Shown here piece after piece: positions 40,657 through 52,539 of a stretch of 64,000 nucleotides of DNA; within the stretch, counting starts at the first letter, position 1; each line of letters opens with the position of its first letter. The position numbers were made by a program, and so were the translations under genes. The notes beneath the pieces are model-generated. The model was not told the origin of the DNA and ran no database searches. It was given only the letters and a program-made list of their open reading frames with translations. Source of the DNA: Cryoendolithus antarcticus (Eukaryota; Ascomycota; Dothideomycetes; Cladosporiales; Cladosporiaceae); the NCBI GenBank assembly GCA_002077065.1, contig NAJO01000029.1, positions 186,001 to 250,000 on the forward strand, written 5' to 3'.

Positions 40657-42953
40657 TCACCGTGCAGCCAGTAAATCCTCCTGTACATTCACCATGCCCG
40701 CCGCGCCGCCCGCTTTGCTCGCCGTAGCCTCCAGCAGCGCCTCAGTCTGCGCTGCGAGCTTTTCCAGAGCTGCCGATTTGGGCTTGCCGAGACTTACTGC
40801 AAGACGATGTCAGCACACAGGCCTCGGCGCCTCTTCCACGCCGAACTTACCAAGAATGGCCCCATTGACGCCCTCAGCGATACCCACCCGCCCTCGCACA
40901 TCCATCAGACCTCCCACAACACTACTCTTGGGATCCACATACGCCACAATCGCAAATACATCTTCCAGCACCTTTCTCACTTCCGGGTTTGGCGAGTTGC
41001 CGAACTCGGCTTGTAACTCTTTGCCGTAAGCAACGGCGGAGGAGAGCAGGTCGTTACCCTTCATTGGTCGAACGAGAGAGGAGACCGAGGTCGACATCTC
41101 AATGTCGTCTCCATTGTAGGCCGCATAAGCAGGGACATCAACTTCCATATCTTCCTCTTGCTCATCCTCCTCAGGCACCGGGTCTGTGAGAGCGGCGCCA
41201 CCATTCTCTTCACTGCCGTTAGCGTGGCCATTGCTGCCAACAGACTCGATGCTCTTGTCCATCCCTCCTACTTCGCTCGTTGCGTTCGTGACAGCGGAGA
41301 TCTCTGCATATCGCCACATCATCTCAATGAACTTCCTACACCGAAGTCTGAAGTGGATCTCCTTGTTCCGCTCATCTTGCAGTACGAGCGGGTAGTATGA
41401 CTGCGTATACTTCAGCGCTCGGTCTATGTCGCCGTCCAGGATAGCTTTGCGGATCTTCTGCCGTTGCGAAGCGTGGATGTCGTCGTCGGCGCTGAGGGTG
41501 AACGAATCTGAGCCGTTTCCGCTGCTGGAGGGTGCAGGTCCCGGCGTTACAGCTGCACGAAACTGTAAGTCTGCGGCGAACGCATGTGATGACTCGATGT
41601 AGCCTTCATGGGCTAGGTATTGGCTAATCAGATTGTTCACCAGTGCTGTCTCGTCATCTGGCTTGTGCAAGGTTGAAGCATCTGCTTGGTTCAGCTCTGC
41701 TCGTACAGTCGCACGCTCCTCTCGCATCATGGCATCAATATCGAAGACGAATGGCTGCCGGCCAAAGTTGGCTCGGATGTGATCACCATTCCGCTTCAAG
41801 CCGATCGATGGGTACACGCTCATCTCATGCTTGAGACCGGAGAATGCCGTACCTGTGAAGCTCGTCAGCATTTGTCACCTTCCGGTATCTCATCTGATAG
41901 ATCGCAAAGCCACTCACCAAGGTACACCCCGTTCCTCGTGAAGAAAGCCTCCCCAGTCCTCCAGTTGATGCCACACCCAATAACATCCGGCGCTTCAAAC
42001 TTCGGCCCATATGCCTTCCCCGTCGTGCTACTACTAAATGCATTACCATCATCGCCATGATAAGCCCAGCTATCGCTCTCCCACCCAGGTAATCGATTCA
42101 GCACAGTCTTCCTCCCACTAAACCCGACAGCAAGACTGTAGTGACTCTGCTTCGACAGCGTCAGAATCGTGACCTCGTAGTAGTACAATCCGCACTCCTT
42201 CGGCATCGCATTATCGGCGCGTATCGAGGCTGCGTCGTCGGTAGTCACTGGGCGCGCGGCGTTGGTGAAGCGGACTTCTGTGCCGTCCCCGAGAATCTCG
42301 AGGCCGTGCATCTTGTCCTCGTCGCTCCATCTGCTCGGCAGTGCTCTCGAGCTCTCGTCTTGTCTTGAGCTAGCTGGTGGAAGTCGCTCAATGACGTCCT
42401 GCGCTACGCCTCGGTGGATGTAGCCCTGCCCATGTCCGTGACCCGTTGAACTCTTCCCGAGGTTTACCATACTACTACTCGTGCTCAGCGACGCTCTGCG
42501 GTCCAGCCCTCCGGTGGAACCCGCCAGCTTTGCCGCTTCCCTCAGCTCAGCAAGATGTGCATCCCACTCCCTTCTCAAACGTCCCACAAAACGACTCTTT
42601 CTAAGATAGCTCGGCGTGAAGAACGGCGGGTGCTGGTCATGCAGCGTACAGTGCAGCCCGTCCTCATATCGTAACACCTCTCCACTCCATCGTGGTCGGC
42701 TCTTGTAGCTCCCATGCCCTCCACCTGCCCCGTCCATGCCAGTATCGTACGACGGGTTCCTGCTATGCTCACCTCTAGTCTGCGGTCTTGAGGACGAAGT
42801 CGAAGGGTTCGCAGGGTTCGAGATCGTGGTAAAGGATGTCTGCGTTGGATTTGTGATTCCCGCAGCTACTGTGGCGTAAGAAGGCCGTCGGGCGGCTGTC
42901 GAGTCTGTGGAGCGTCGGGGGTAGGGCGGATAGGCAGAGTAGGGGTTGGACAT
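40657..42953 (-). CDS. gid1: RanBPM/Gid1-type SPRY-LisH-CTLH-CRA protein of the GID/CTLH ubiquitin ligase
   Basis: Exons 41918-42953, 40851-41852 and 40657-40796, 725 residues; introns of 65 and 54 nt with GTGAGT and GTAAGT donors. The SPRY domain covers about 190-385 (ECGLYYYEVTIL, HYSLAVGFSGR; spliced YLGTAFSGLKHEMSVYPSIGLKRNG). LisH is at about 415-440 (LVNNLISQYLAHEGYIESSHAF), CTLH at about 476-530 (RQKIRKAILDGDIDRALKYTQSYYP) and CRA fills the C-terminal part, ending after KSAALEKLAAQTEALLEATAS. This is the scaffold subunit of the GID/CTLH E3 that degrades gluconeogenic enzymes in yeast. The N-terminal 90 residues are disordered. A second subunit, Rmd5-like, lies at the right end of the window. 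Confidence 0.93.
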
Positions 42954-43794
42954 TGTCAGAGCGGAGGAGCGCCTGGAAAGGCAGCTCTAGTGGTCGCGAA
43001 TGCTGGAGATCGGACTGATCGACAGACCGGTGACTCAAAGATCGTGGGCAATCGCAGATTCAAACGCAGTGATTGTGGAATTGCTGCTCAAGAGGGGAGC
43101 GGGTTGAGGCCAGAGCAAGCAGATCGAAGAGTGGAGGTCGGGAGGATACGGCTATGCCTGCTTTGCCTGCAATCGCCTTGCCCGTGACTACCGATTCAGG
43201 CCAAGCTCGACGCTGGAATCACCGAATGAACACATCTTAGATCAATCGAGTCAGTAGGTAAGGTTCGCAGGCAATGTTGGTGTCACAATCATGGATTCAA
43301 AGGTCGAGTGATGGTTGCGCAGCGAGGTCGGTTCGGATGCAGCCCCGCAATCGCGCTATGCGAGCACGAATGACAACGACGACGATAAGATGACAGCATG
43401 TGATCATACAATAGTCACATGCACGCTGGAATGCTGGAGAGGCGCATGTTGTGGAGGTGACAAGGCATCTGAGCCAAGTTGTTTCTGTTCTGCATGCCGC
43501 ATGACCTCGAGATTACACTGAATGAGCACACTCGCGGTTGACGACAGCTTGACGCTGCAGTCGACGTACCATGAGTATACTGCATTGGAGCTGGTGACGA
43601 TGTGGGACATCAGTCCGATCTCCAGTAGGCTATAGTCGCTGTGCTCCGAGACCCCAACGCCATGCTAAATATATCAAGAAAGTCTCCTCGAAGTATGAAA
43701 ACGATACCGACGCGACCACTCTGCCTTGCGACAGTCAGCAAAGGTGCTATGGATAGTAAGTGCACAGTGTGAGATAAGACTTACCATGGTCTGC
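42954..43794. other. Intergenic region, gid1 / ies4
   Basis: About 841 bp upstream of gid1 and downstream of ies4; no supported gene. Confidence 0.3.
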
Positions 43795-44689
43795 CTAAGC
43801 AACAGCGGCAACTGCTGGCTGCGGCGGCGGCGAACTCGCCATCGCTTCCATTGGCTCGCCGGCTTCCATTTTCTGCTCCACTGCACTGACACTCCTTTCG
43901 CTCTGCACAGCACTACTGTCAGGCATCTTGACCTCGCTCGAGCTGTCGCTCTTCATCTCGTCATCCGCGTCCCCGTTCACCCCATTAGTCTTCGGGGGGG
44001 CTTTCCAAGTCGCCATACCCCATGTCGTGCCGGTGAAGGATTTGAGTTGTAAACCAGACTTCTGCCAGCGACGGCAGGGTTTGCCTGTGCGATCCAAGGC
44101 GCGCAGACCGGCGTTGATAGCGCCGGTGTTTGCTTTGGGACCAAGCTTATGTGCTGGGATCGGGTTTGGTGCTGGGTTGGGACCGGAGGTGGTGCGGTCG
44201 ATGGAGCCGTCTGGTCTAAGAAGCACGTTAGTGAATGCACGTATGCAGGGAGTCCACGAGTATCGGGTGCGCGTGCACGTGTACTCACAGTCTAGGCTTC
44301 TTCTTCGGCCCTGGTCGTGCGCGTTCCCTCGGTGTGCTCATAGGATCTATTGTCGGGGGCGCCCTCTTGCGCCCCGTGATAGCAGCAGCACCACCTCGTT
44401 TCCGTCGGCCATCGACTTTCGGTGGAGGTGCAAGCGCATTGGGGTCAGGTGTGTCGGCAGTCGTGGCAGCCGGTGTCGAAGCCGACTCTGATGACTTGTC
44501 TGCCGACGACGAGTCTGGTTGGATGATCGCTGGTGTAGTCTCGAGCTTGGGCACGCTTGCTGGAGAAGCGGATGGCTTCGGTGGGGAGGGTGTATGTGGG
44601 AACCGCGACAGCGTGTCTGGTGAGAGATGCAGCGTGATTATATGCGTCTTGCGTGCCGACTTGCTCGAGGGCTTGGCAGTAGTCGACAT
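43795..44689 (-). CDS. IES4: INO80 chromatin remodelling complex subunit Ies4
   Basis: Exons 44289-44689 and 43795-44215, 273 residues; the 73 nt intron (GTGAGT...TTCTTAG) joins GPKKKPRL to PDGSIDRTT. The start MSTTAKPSSKSARKTHIITLHL and the block KLGPKANTGAINAGLRALDRTGKPCRRWQKSGLQLKSFTG are the conserved ends of the Ies4 family. INO80 slides nucleosomes and exchanges H2A.Z; Ies4 is a phosphorylated accessory subunit tied to DNA damage signalling in yeast. The protein is more than twice the length of yeast Ies4 owing to Ser/Pro-rich and basic linkers and an acidic tail. Confidence 0.88.
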
Positions 44690-45880
44690 GATGGGTGGTG
44701 CAGACGATGATATGCGTGTTCTGCTATGGTGGTGTAGTTAATGTTCAGTAGCAGGATGTGAGTCGTATTGCGCCCGGCGACGCCTCGCGCAAGCGCTCGT
44801 TTGCAACAGATGGAATGTCGCAGGGTCACATGTAGTGCTATGCCATGTACACACTTTTCTTGTCGCAGTCCTGGTCACTGATTGCAGTGATGTCCAGTGT
44901 CGACAGTGATTATGGTATTCGATGATGATGTGTTGATGAAGAGAAAGCAACACAGAGAGGCGTGGCACTCGTGTGTTGCGGGAGTCGTGGGATGATTTCC
45001 ATGGCGTAAGCTTTGTCCGTTGACCAACTCGGGGCGGCTGTACTGTTCGCGTGGCCTGGATTGTCGCCAAAGGAGATCAAATCCCTGAGTTCCGATGTTT
45101 GTTCGAGATCAAGTCCGTGCGCTGTGCACGTGATCGTCGACGAGACCATGTCCTTCTCATGCTCTGTTGTATATACGAATGATACGTCGAATGTGGTGAT
45201 CATCATTCGAATTGCATGGGCATGACGATCTGCGATCGATTAAAAATGCAATCATTCAAACATTTGGAATGTTTCGCAATCAAAGTCGTTCCTGCCTGGC
45301 GCCTTCCAACCGCCAGAGTTCTTGGCACTTGCCTGGACTTTTCGACTTTCTCCCCTTCGCCGAATTCTCCTTCCCTCACAATGCTATCGTGAGCTTGCAC
45401 GTAAGCACAGATATCGTGCAAACCACTTGAGTTCTACAATTACTGCATCTGTCACGATCATCTCGAAAATGTGTCGTTGACACCTTGATCCGGTTCACAC
45501 TTTCGCCAACCGCTCCACAATGATTGTGGATTCAAGGTGAGACTAAGAGGCGACCTGAACATGTACCAGACTGGACGATTTGGACCGCTCGGCATACACG
45601 AGAGGAGAACATGCTCCATTTTCACGTCTAATGTCAATTGAGCTCAATAAAACGCCGCGTCGTAACGATGTACTGTTTCTCGTTTGGTGCTATTCAACGA
45701 GCATAATAATCCCCAGCAGACTCCAATATGCTTATCATTCGCACCGGCCTTGTGGTTCAGCTGACCTCATGGCATCCTTCCTATGTCCGACCATACTTCG
45801 AAACGCAGTCCCTCAACCAAGTCATAACTCATAACAATTCCATCTCATTTCCTTCTTTACCTCTGTCTGAGGCTTGTCAC
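44690..45880. other. Intergenic region upstream of ies4
   Basis: About 1.2 kb with the ies4 promoter and the 3' flank of the next small gene. No gene or repeat recognised. Confidence 0.3.
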
Positions 45881-46153
45881 TCACTCCGTCACAGTCTCCT
45901 CGCCTAGGTGCAGGAACTGATTCTTCTCGCTGCTTGCTTTCTGCGCCCTGATCTTCTCGAGCGGCTCGATTGCCTCTGATACCGAGGACGCTCGCTTGTC
46001 AGCCGTTGATAGTGGCGAGCTGGCCGAGCGAGTCGAAGTTGGCGAAGTTGAGGTTTGAGATGCTGCAGTGTGGCTTTCGGGGCCGACTTCGACGGGAGAG
46101 AGGACTAAGAAGGTGCCGGAATTGCGATGTGGTGCTGATGAGTGAGAAGACAT
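45881..46153 (-). CDS. Small Ser/Thr-rich protein of unknown function
   Basis: A 90-residue intronless frame with ATG 46153: MSSHSSAPHRNSGTFLVLSP at the start, a Ser/Thr-rich middle and KNQFLHLGE near the end. The two short hydrophobic motifs (FLVLSP, FLHLG) at either end resemble small conserved fungal proteins I have seen without function. There is no signal peptide or membrane segment. Coding status rests on the ordered motifs; chance ORF cannot be excluded. Confidence 0.5.
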   Translation of the reverse strand: MSSHSSAPHRNSGTFLVLSPVEVGPESHTAASQTSTSPTSTRSASSPLSTADKRASSVSEAIEPLEKIRAQKASSEKNQFLHLGEETVTE

Positions 46154-47291
46154 GACGTGTGGTTGTGAAAAGGATACCCGGGTGATGTGATGGCGGTGGT
46201 CAACTGGGACCTCGTGAAGGGACGGGTGATATCTTCGACGGTTTGGTGAGACGATCTGGATGCGGTTTAACGGAGCGCTTTAATGCGCTCTCAACATTCT
46301 TTTGGTGTTGACACGCACAGCAGGACGTAATGATCTTAGGAGAGAAGCAAAGAGCACGTGTGCTACCACCGACCTACCTATATACCACCACCTACCTATC
46401 GTCATGCCTACAAAGGTACACCCACGCTCGATGCAAAGCCGACAAGAACGCTCAGCCGCTACACTCCGGATCTCACACGAGCACACCAGCGAGATCTGAG
46501 CTCTGGACCTATCAGAATACTCGTGACCAACGATAGCAGTGCTCCGCTGGTCCAGTACAAGCAGCGCGTGGGAGGCAGTCGGGTGACGTCGGAGAGCTTC
46601 TACTTTCGAGTCAAGGTTTGGCCAATGAGGTCAAACATAAACTACTGCGGGAATAGTGAGTAACTCCAAATAGGTTCGATGTGCCTCGGATGTCGAAGAG
46701 AGGGTTGTTGCATGTATCATAGTATCAAGCTCGTCCGGAGTGTAGCTCCACCCCAGCATGATCAAGGTCCAATCATGCTGTTCGAGGGATGCGTCGGCTG
46801 CTGGGGGTTTCAGCTTGAGCATCACCAAAGGCCAGGAACCGCACCATTGTCAAGATAGATCGCGTCGGTACTGCTATCGATGTCAGTATTTACTGCAGAG
46901 ACATTGAGCTACTCAAGGATTTTAGCTGAGGTGAGGTAGCTGAGCTGCCGCGTGTAATCGCAAGGAGGGGCTGTACCTTCCCATAGAAACCTGCACTCGC
47001 GACGTGAGACACATGTCAGTAGGCGATATGATACAGAGAGGTTGATGTGGTAGTAGACATTGTAATGCTATCCTATTTGGCTTGCGCAACTAAATGCTAA
47101 GAAGTAACTCGCCATCGACCGCCGCCCCGCAACAAATGCACTGGGTATAACGGGACGGCATGTACACATTGTCCTTCTTTTGCTGATCCAACCTTGCATT
47201 CGTCATCAAGTACCTTTCATCAGTGATATGCCTCATCAGGTTCGTCCATCATCCAAGCTCTTCCAATGACAATCCCAAAACGAAACATCGA
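46154..47291. other. Intergenic region, small protein / exo-glucanase
   Basis: About 1.1 kb with no supported gene; holds the small gene's promoter and the exo-glucanase 3' UTR. Confidence 0.3.
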
Positions 47292-48676
47292 TCAAGTGCA
47301 AATCGCGCCAAACTGCCTATCCGTCAACGGCTGCGGGAAGATCCCGGCGTCAATCAGTCTGAAAGCATCCCACTCGGGCGAAGCTTCGGTCTTGAAGTTC
47401 CAGAAGATCCAGCCGTTAGTCGCGCGCTCGAAAGCCTCCAGCTGCGCCTCAATATACCCTCTCATGTCCTTCTTGAAGTCATCCGTCCAAGTCTCGATGA
47501 AGTTGATGTTGGCACAGCTGCCGACGTACTTGGAGCCTGGGTAGAGCCCCTCGTAGCGAGCGCCGACGCCGTAGCCGTTCAGAGCGGCGGCGCAGTCGGT
47601 CATGGCTGCGGACCACTCGCCGACAATACTCCATTTGTCCGCGCCGGAGTAGGTACCCGCGTTGTTGCAGACGAGTTGGCGATGTTGCCACGGCTGAAGA
47701 GCGACGAGTTCGGGTGTGAAGACTTGGTACTCGTGGTGGTCTACCACGACAAGCTGCGCGTTGTTGTCAGAGGGTGTCAGGAAGCCGTTGTAGGAGCTCG
47801 GCGTCTCGAAGCCGTCCTGGAACATCACGACGCGGGAAGAGGAGCTCTTGCGCTGATTGGCGTATGCGTCGCGTGTGAATTGCTTGGTGGTGCCGAGATT
47901 CAGAGCGGAGTTCAGGGGCTCGTTAAGGACTTCGATGGCGGCTACCACGTCGTCGTAGGAGGATGCACCGTACTTGTCTTGCATCTGTTTGAGGATGGTC
48001 AGAGTACGAGAGACGGTATCACCCTGTTGCCAGCCTGGGCCAGGCGGAGTGGTCAAGCGTTGACCGCTGTTGTCGAAACCATTTTGGGAGCCTGGCGCGC
48101 CATGGAGGTCAAGAATCTGGGCAATGTCAGTATTTGCGTTGCACCACTGACTACTTTGATCGCACTCACCACTTTGACTCCGACCTGCCTCGCCCAGCCG
48201 ATGGCTTTGTCAAGGTAAGGTGCTGCGCCACTGGCGTATGGCGAGTTCGAGTTGTCGAATGCCCAGTAGCCGATCGGTATTCTCACGACGTTGAAACCAG
48301 ACTTGGCGATCTTCTGGAAGTCTCCGAGCTGCACCCAGCTGTCCCAGTGAGGCTGTAGGACTTGATCGTGCGCTGCTTGCTGTCCGAGGACTTTACCAAG
48401 CGTGTACTCATCAACGATGCCTCTAGACATTGGAAACGACTGGAAGATTGACGGGGTAATCCATGGCTCGAGAACTAGCCAGCCGCCAAGATTCACTCCT
48501 CGGATGGTTTCTTTGCCCCAGCTGATGCCACCGCTTGGTCCATCTCGCTTTTGAAGCCTGCGATCGCGAGGAAGTCAGTATGAGGTCAAGTCAATTCTCG
48601 AGGGAATTACTTACGGTACAGCCTGTGTAACTGATGCGAATGCGCAGAGCGCGGCCGTTGCGCTGCTGAACAACAT
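47292..48676 (-). CDS. exgA: Secreted glucan exo-1,3-beta-glucosidase (GH5_9)
   Basis: Exons 48615-48676, 48170-48557 and 47292-48116, 424 residues; introns of 57 and 53 nt. Exon 1 encodes a signal peptide (MLFSSATAALCAFASVTQA), followed after splicing by a short propeptide ending in LQKR, a Kex2-type cleavage site. The catalytic domain opens with RGVNLGGWLVLEPWITPS. The acid/base Glu216 is in EVLNEPLN and the nucleophile Glu317 in SIVGEWSAA; LDLHGAPGSQNGFDNSG and FWNFKTE complete the family pattern. It releases glucose from beta-1,3-glucan ends in the wall. Length and order match yeast Exg1-type enzymes. It is head to head with UAP1 across 2.1 kb. Confidence 0.95.
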
Positions 48677-50818
48677 TTTGACGCCTTCACCAGCTCCAGA
48701 CCGTGTGAAAAACTGCTCTACTCAATCACTGAGAGGTCGTGTCAAGTCGTAACGTCAATAGTGATTCTCTGGTTGTTCGGCGACTCGATTGGAATGTGGT
48801 GGGCGAGGAATGCTGATTTTCTAGTCCTGCCGAGCGACTTTAAATTTTGCTGCTGAGATTATGGTATGCTTGGATATGAGAGAACCATGCAATAAGAGGA
48901 ACAGGGATATAATCGTATTCAAGGCAAGATGAAACACACGCGCACGTTCGTCGCTATGGGTCGTCGAGGTTGGGTAGCGCGGTGGCAGGTATCTCCTAGT
49001 CAACCACGGTGAAGATAACGATGCCAAAGAGCGGCGCGTGCGAGAGATGAAGACCATCGGAAACTTGACCTACCAAGAGCGCGTGATGCTGGGCGGTGGA
49101 GTCTGTCCAACTAGTCGCGGTAGCGGTGGATCGCATTTTGCCATGTTAGCATGCAGCTGTTATGCATGCAAAGTCGTCAGAGGTGCACGCCGCGGTTAGA
49201 GGAAAGCTGTAGGATTGGGTGGCTGACTGAAGCTTAATCTGCGGGACCGACGGCAAGGTCCTTTTTCAGCCTAGACCCGCTGCATTCGCGATGGGACCCC
49301 TCGCAAATGCCATCATACCTTTTGAAGATCGACATAGGTGCATGTGCTGCGTGACTACAGCTAGATGAAGAAGTGAGGAGAACGTGGCGCCACGTCGTCA
49401 GTCGCACAGCAGTAAAGTCCTCGTGATGAAGTGTCGCACCCGACGCTGGAACGGAATAGGCGATGACGAGAACGGCGGCAGAATAGGAACGATTTGAGAC
49501 CAGCCACGCTTTTCCCAGGGTCGCGGCAGTTTGATCCTCGTCAGTGCGCATCGGACCGGAACATCAATCGTCAGACCTCCACCTTCAAACTTTCGCGTCG
49601 ACGAGTGCCGGAGCTGGCGACGCACACAGGCACCCATAGCGGCTGGGTATTACGTGTAATGCCACGAAGATCACGCTTCACAGTCTTGCAAGCTGGATCA
49701 ATAATAGGGGTGCAGCCGCAAAACGACACAATCCTCGGAAACAGGAGTGGGCCGTGAAGTAGAAATTCTCTGTGTACGCGTTGTCAGCGCTGGATCTACG
49801 ACTAACGACCGCGACCAATAAATCTCGTGTTCCTTGAGTCCATTCCCTGCCCAATCCTCGTATCGGGCGCTGACACGACTTCAGACCTGTACGGACGACA
49901 GGCGTCGTGGGCGAGACGCGCGATCGATGCTGCTTACGTTGCTCCACGGCGACAGCGAGAAAACCTGGCACGGGCGATACGAAGTGAGCCGCGACGCCTC
50001 GTCGATATTTCCTACACGGCTCAATTTACTTCGGCGTGGACAGCCAGAAGATCCACCAAAAAGTCAGCTTTCATGAAGCCTCGAGCGCAGTGACAGACGT
50101 GGTCTGGATCTCGGCGGTCAAGCGATGCGGTCCGTCTCGCAATCATCTCCGCTTCTCCATAAGTTCGAATGCGCCCGTGATACTATGAGCGCCCCCACGA
50201 CAGCGAATATATCAGCCATTATCGGTAGGAGAGAGGGGGTTGGCCATTCTTCACTTCGCTCCGAGTTCGTCAACCTCACAGACTAGGTCACTGTGCCGTG
50301 CAAATTGACGAAAGCATTCTTGATGTCTCTATACACGTCGGGGCAAACGGTGCAAGAAGACATCGAGTATTCTGAGAGATGCGGTTCAGCTGTGATCGAT
50401 TGTTCTAGTGAATGTCGCACTCCACCCATCGAGCGCTTGTGGGAGATTGTCATCTCGAGATGCAAGTGAAACCGAGGTCTTTGAGCGAAGCCATTCCATC
50501 AGTGGTAACATTGACAATACGGTTCGCTCGTGCCAAAAGCCCAAGGAACGTCGGGAGTACATCAGGAACATGTACATGTCGTGTAAAGGCTCGATGGTGC
50601 TCGGCCACGCGATTGCGGGGCACTCTCTGCGTTCAATGCCCCACCACGCAATGCTTGACGGTGAGTTCTTTGTACTTCGGTACGAAATCGTATCTTCGAG
50701 CTCATGCATGACCTAGCATGCCCAAGAAGCAATTTCACAGGCAGTAACAAGTAGGTCATTCGACATTATACAACGAAGTCTGCTCTATCTCAACCTTTGC
50801 TTGTATACATCTCCCAAC
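48677..50818. other. 2.1 kb divergent region, exo-glucanase / UAP1
   Basis: Start codons of two cell-wall genes face apart across about 2.1 kb. Small frames on both strands (for example 50386-50716) overlap each other and have no recognisable features. Long regulatory leaders or an unrecognised small gene are both possible. Confidence 0.35.
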
Positions 50819-52360
50819 ATGGCGGCCGCAGTAAAGGACACAATGAATAGCATGCTATCGGCGATGCATCTCGGGGGAGACATGAAGGAGGAGACATGTC
50901 ATCCGCCATCAGAAAACGACTACAACAATCTCCGAGAGAGGTTCGAAAAGGCCAAGCAGGGCCATGTCTTCAACTTCTACGATGACCTCCAGCCCGAGGA
51001 GAAGGGCTTTCTGTACCAACAGCTTGAGCCCGTCGATCCAAACCATATTAACGAGATCACGGAAAAGGCACTTCATCCTCCCAAGCCCAAGGACGACGAG
51101 GAGGGACCGAAGCTGGAGCAGCTACCCGAATCGGCACAATGCTCAGTCATCGACAGTAAGCAGGATGACCTGGACAAATGGTACGAAGGCGGTCTGAAGC
51201 TAGTGGCGGACAACCAGGTGGCGGTCGTGCTCATGGCTGGCGGGCAAGGGACACGATTGGGCAGCTCAGCGCCGAAAGGCTGCTTCGATATCGGTCTGCA
51301 GAGCAAGAAGAGTCTGTTCCAATTGCAGGCGGAGCGGATACGCAAGCTAGAGCAACTGGCCCGCAAGGCGCACTCGAAGGAGGAGGTGACGGTGCCGTGG
51401 TACATTATGACCTCTGGACCTACACGAAAGCCGACGCAAGACTACTTCGAGGAGCACAAGTACTTTGGCCTAAATCGGAATAATGTTGTGTTCTTCGAGC
51501 AAGGGGTTCTACCGTGTGTGAGCATGGAGGGCAAGATTCTGTTGGAGAGCAAGAGCAAAGTCGCCACAGCTCCCGATGGCAATGGTGGGCTCTACTCGGC
51601 TCTGATCAACAATGGCATTGTGCTCGACATGGAGAAACGCGGTATCAAGCACATCCACGCCTACTGCGTCGACAATTGCCTCGTCAGAGTGGCAGACCCG
51701 ACCTTCATTGGCTTCAGCGCATCAAAGGATGTTGATATCGCTACCAAAGTTGTGCGAAAACGCAATGCAAAGGAGAGCGTCGGACTCATCCTACAGAAAG
51801 ATGGCAAGCCAGATGTAGTCGAGTACAGCGAGATTGACTCCGCATCCGCAGAAGCCAAGGATCCAAAGGACTCGAAACTCCTCAAGTTCCGGGCCGCGAA
51901 CATTGTGAACCATTACTACAGCTACCGCTTCCTGGAGTCGATACCAGATTGGGCGCACAAACTTCCTCACCACGTCGCAAAGAAGAAGATACCTTGTGTC
52001 GATGAGCAGGGCAACGCAGTCAAGCCAGAGAAACCGAACGGCATCAAGCTTGAGCAATTCGTGTTCGACTGCTTCCCCTTCCTGCCCATGGATAAGTTCG
52101 CTTGCATGGAGGTGAAGCGGGAGGATGAGTTTTCGCCACTTAAGAACGCTAAGGGGACTGGCGAAGATGATCCTGATACTAGCAGGAGGGACATACTGGC
52201 GCAAGGTGTAAGGTTCTTGAGAGAGGCTGGGGCGACTGTGACGAGCGATGACCCGGAGGCGGACGTGGAGGTTAGTCCGTTGATCAGCTACGGCGGCGAG
52301 GGTTTGGAGTTTTTGAAAGGGAAGGAGATCAAGGCGCCAGCTGTCATTGAGAAGCAATGA
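50819..52360 (+). CDS. UAP1: UDP-N-acetylglucosamine pyrophosphorylase
   Basis: A 513-residue intronless protein from ATG 50819 ([13 protein letters not shown]). It converts GlcNAc-1-phosphate and UTP to UDP-GlcNAc, the precursor of chitin, N-glycans and GPI anchors, in the cytosol. The nucleotidyltransferase signature [17 protein letters not shown] is at 138-154, followed by [34 protein letters not shown] and [15 protein letters not shown], all in the usual order. Near the C-terminus are [14 protein letters not shown] and [11 protein letters not shown], the family's sugar-binding end. Length is normal. No feature suggests loss of function. Confidence 0.96.
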   Translation: MAAAVKDTMNSMLSAMHLGGDMKEETCHPPSENDYNNLRERFEKAKQGHVFNFYDDLQPEEKGFLYQQLEPVDPNHINEITEKALHPPKPKDDEEGPKLEQLPESAQCSVIDSKQDDLDKWYEGGLKLVADNQVAVVLMAGGQGTRLGSSAPKGCFDIGLQSKKSLFQLQAERIRKLEQLARKAHSKEEVTVPWYIMTSGPTRKPTQDYFEEHKYFGLNRNNVVFFEQGVLPCVSMEGKILLESKSKVATAPDGNGGLYSALINNGIVLDMEKRGIKHIHAYCVDNCLVRVADPTFIGFSASKDVDIATKVVRKRNAKESVGLILQKDGKPDVVEYSEIDSASAEAKDPKDSKLLKFRAANIVNHYYSYRFLESIPDWAHKLPHHVAKKKIPCVDEQGNAVKPEKPNGIKLEQFVFDCFPFLPMDKFACMEVKREDEFSPLKNAKGTGEDDPDTSRRDILAQGVRFLREAGATVTSDDPEADVEVSPLISYGGEGLEFLKGKEIKAPAVIEKQ

Positions 52361-52539
52361 GGGTCATTATGCATTGCAGGCTGACCACACGATTGCGATA
52401 TAAATGAACTCACTTCCTCGTTTGCGTGCCATAAAAAGTCCAATTGGTCCGAGCGTGGCATTCAACTTTGACATGTGAACTTTTTGTGCTCGAGATCCGA
52501 ATACTACAGTACTTCAGACACCACTTCGCATACCGCAAA

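Noticed and set aside
47223..48218. A 331-codon plus-strand open frame
   Set aside because: Antisense of the exo-glucanase exons; it crosses an intron of the real gene and has no recognisable domain.
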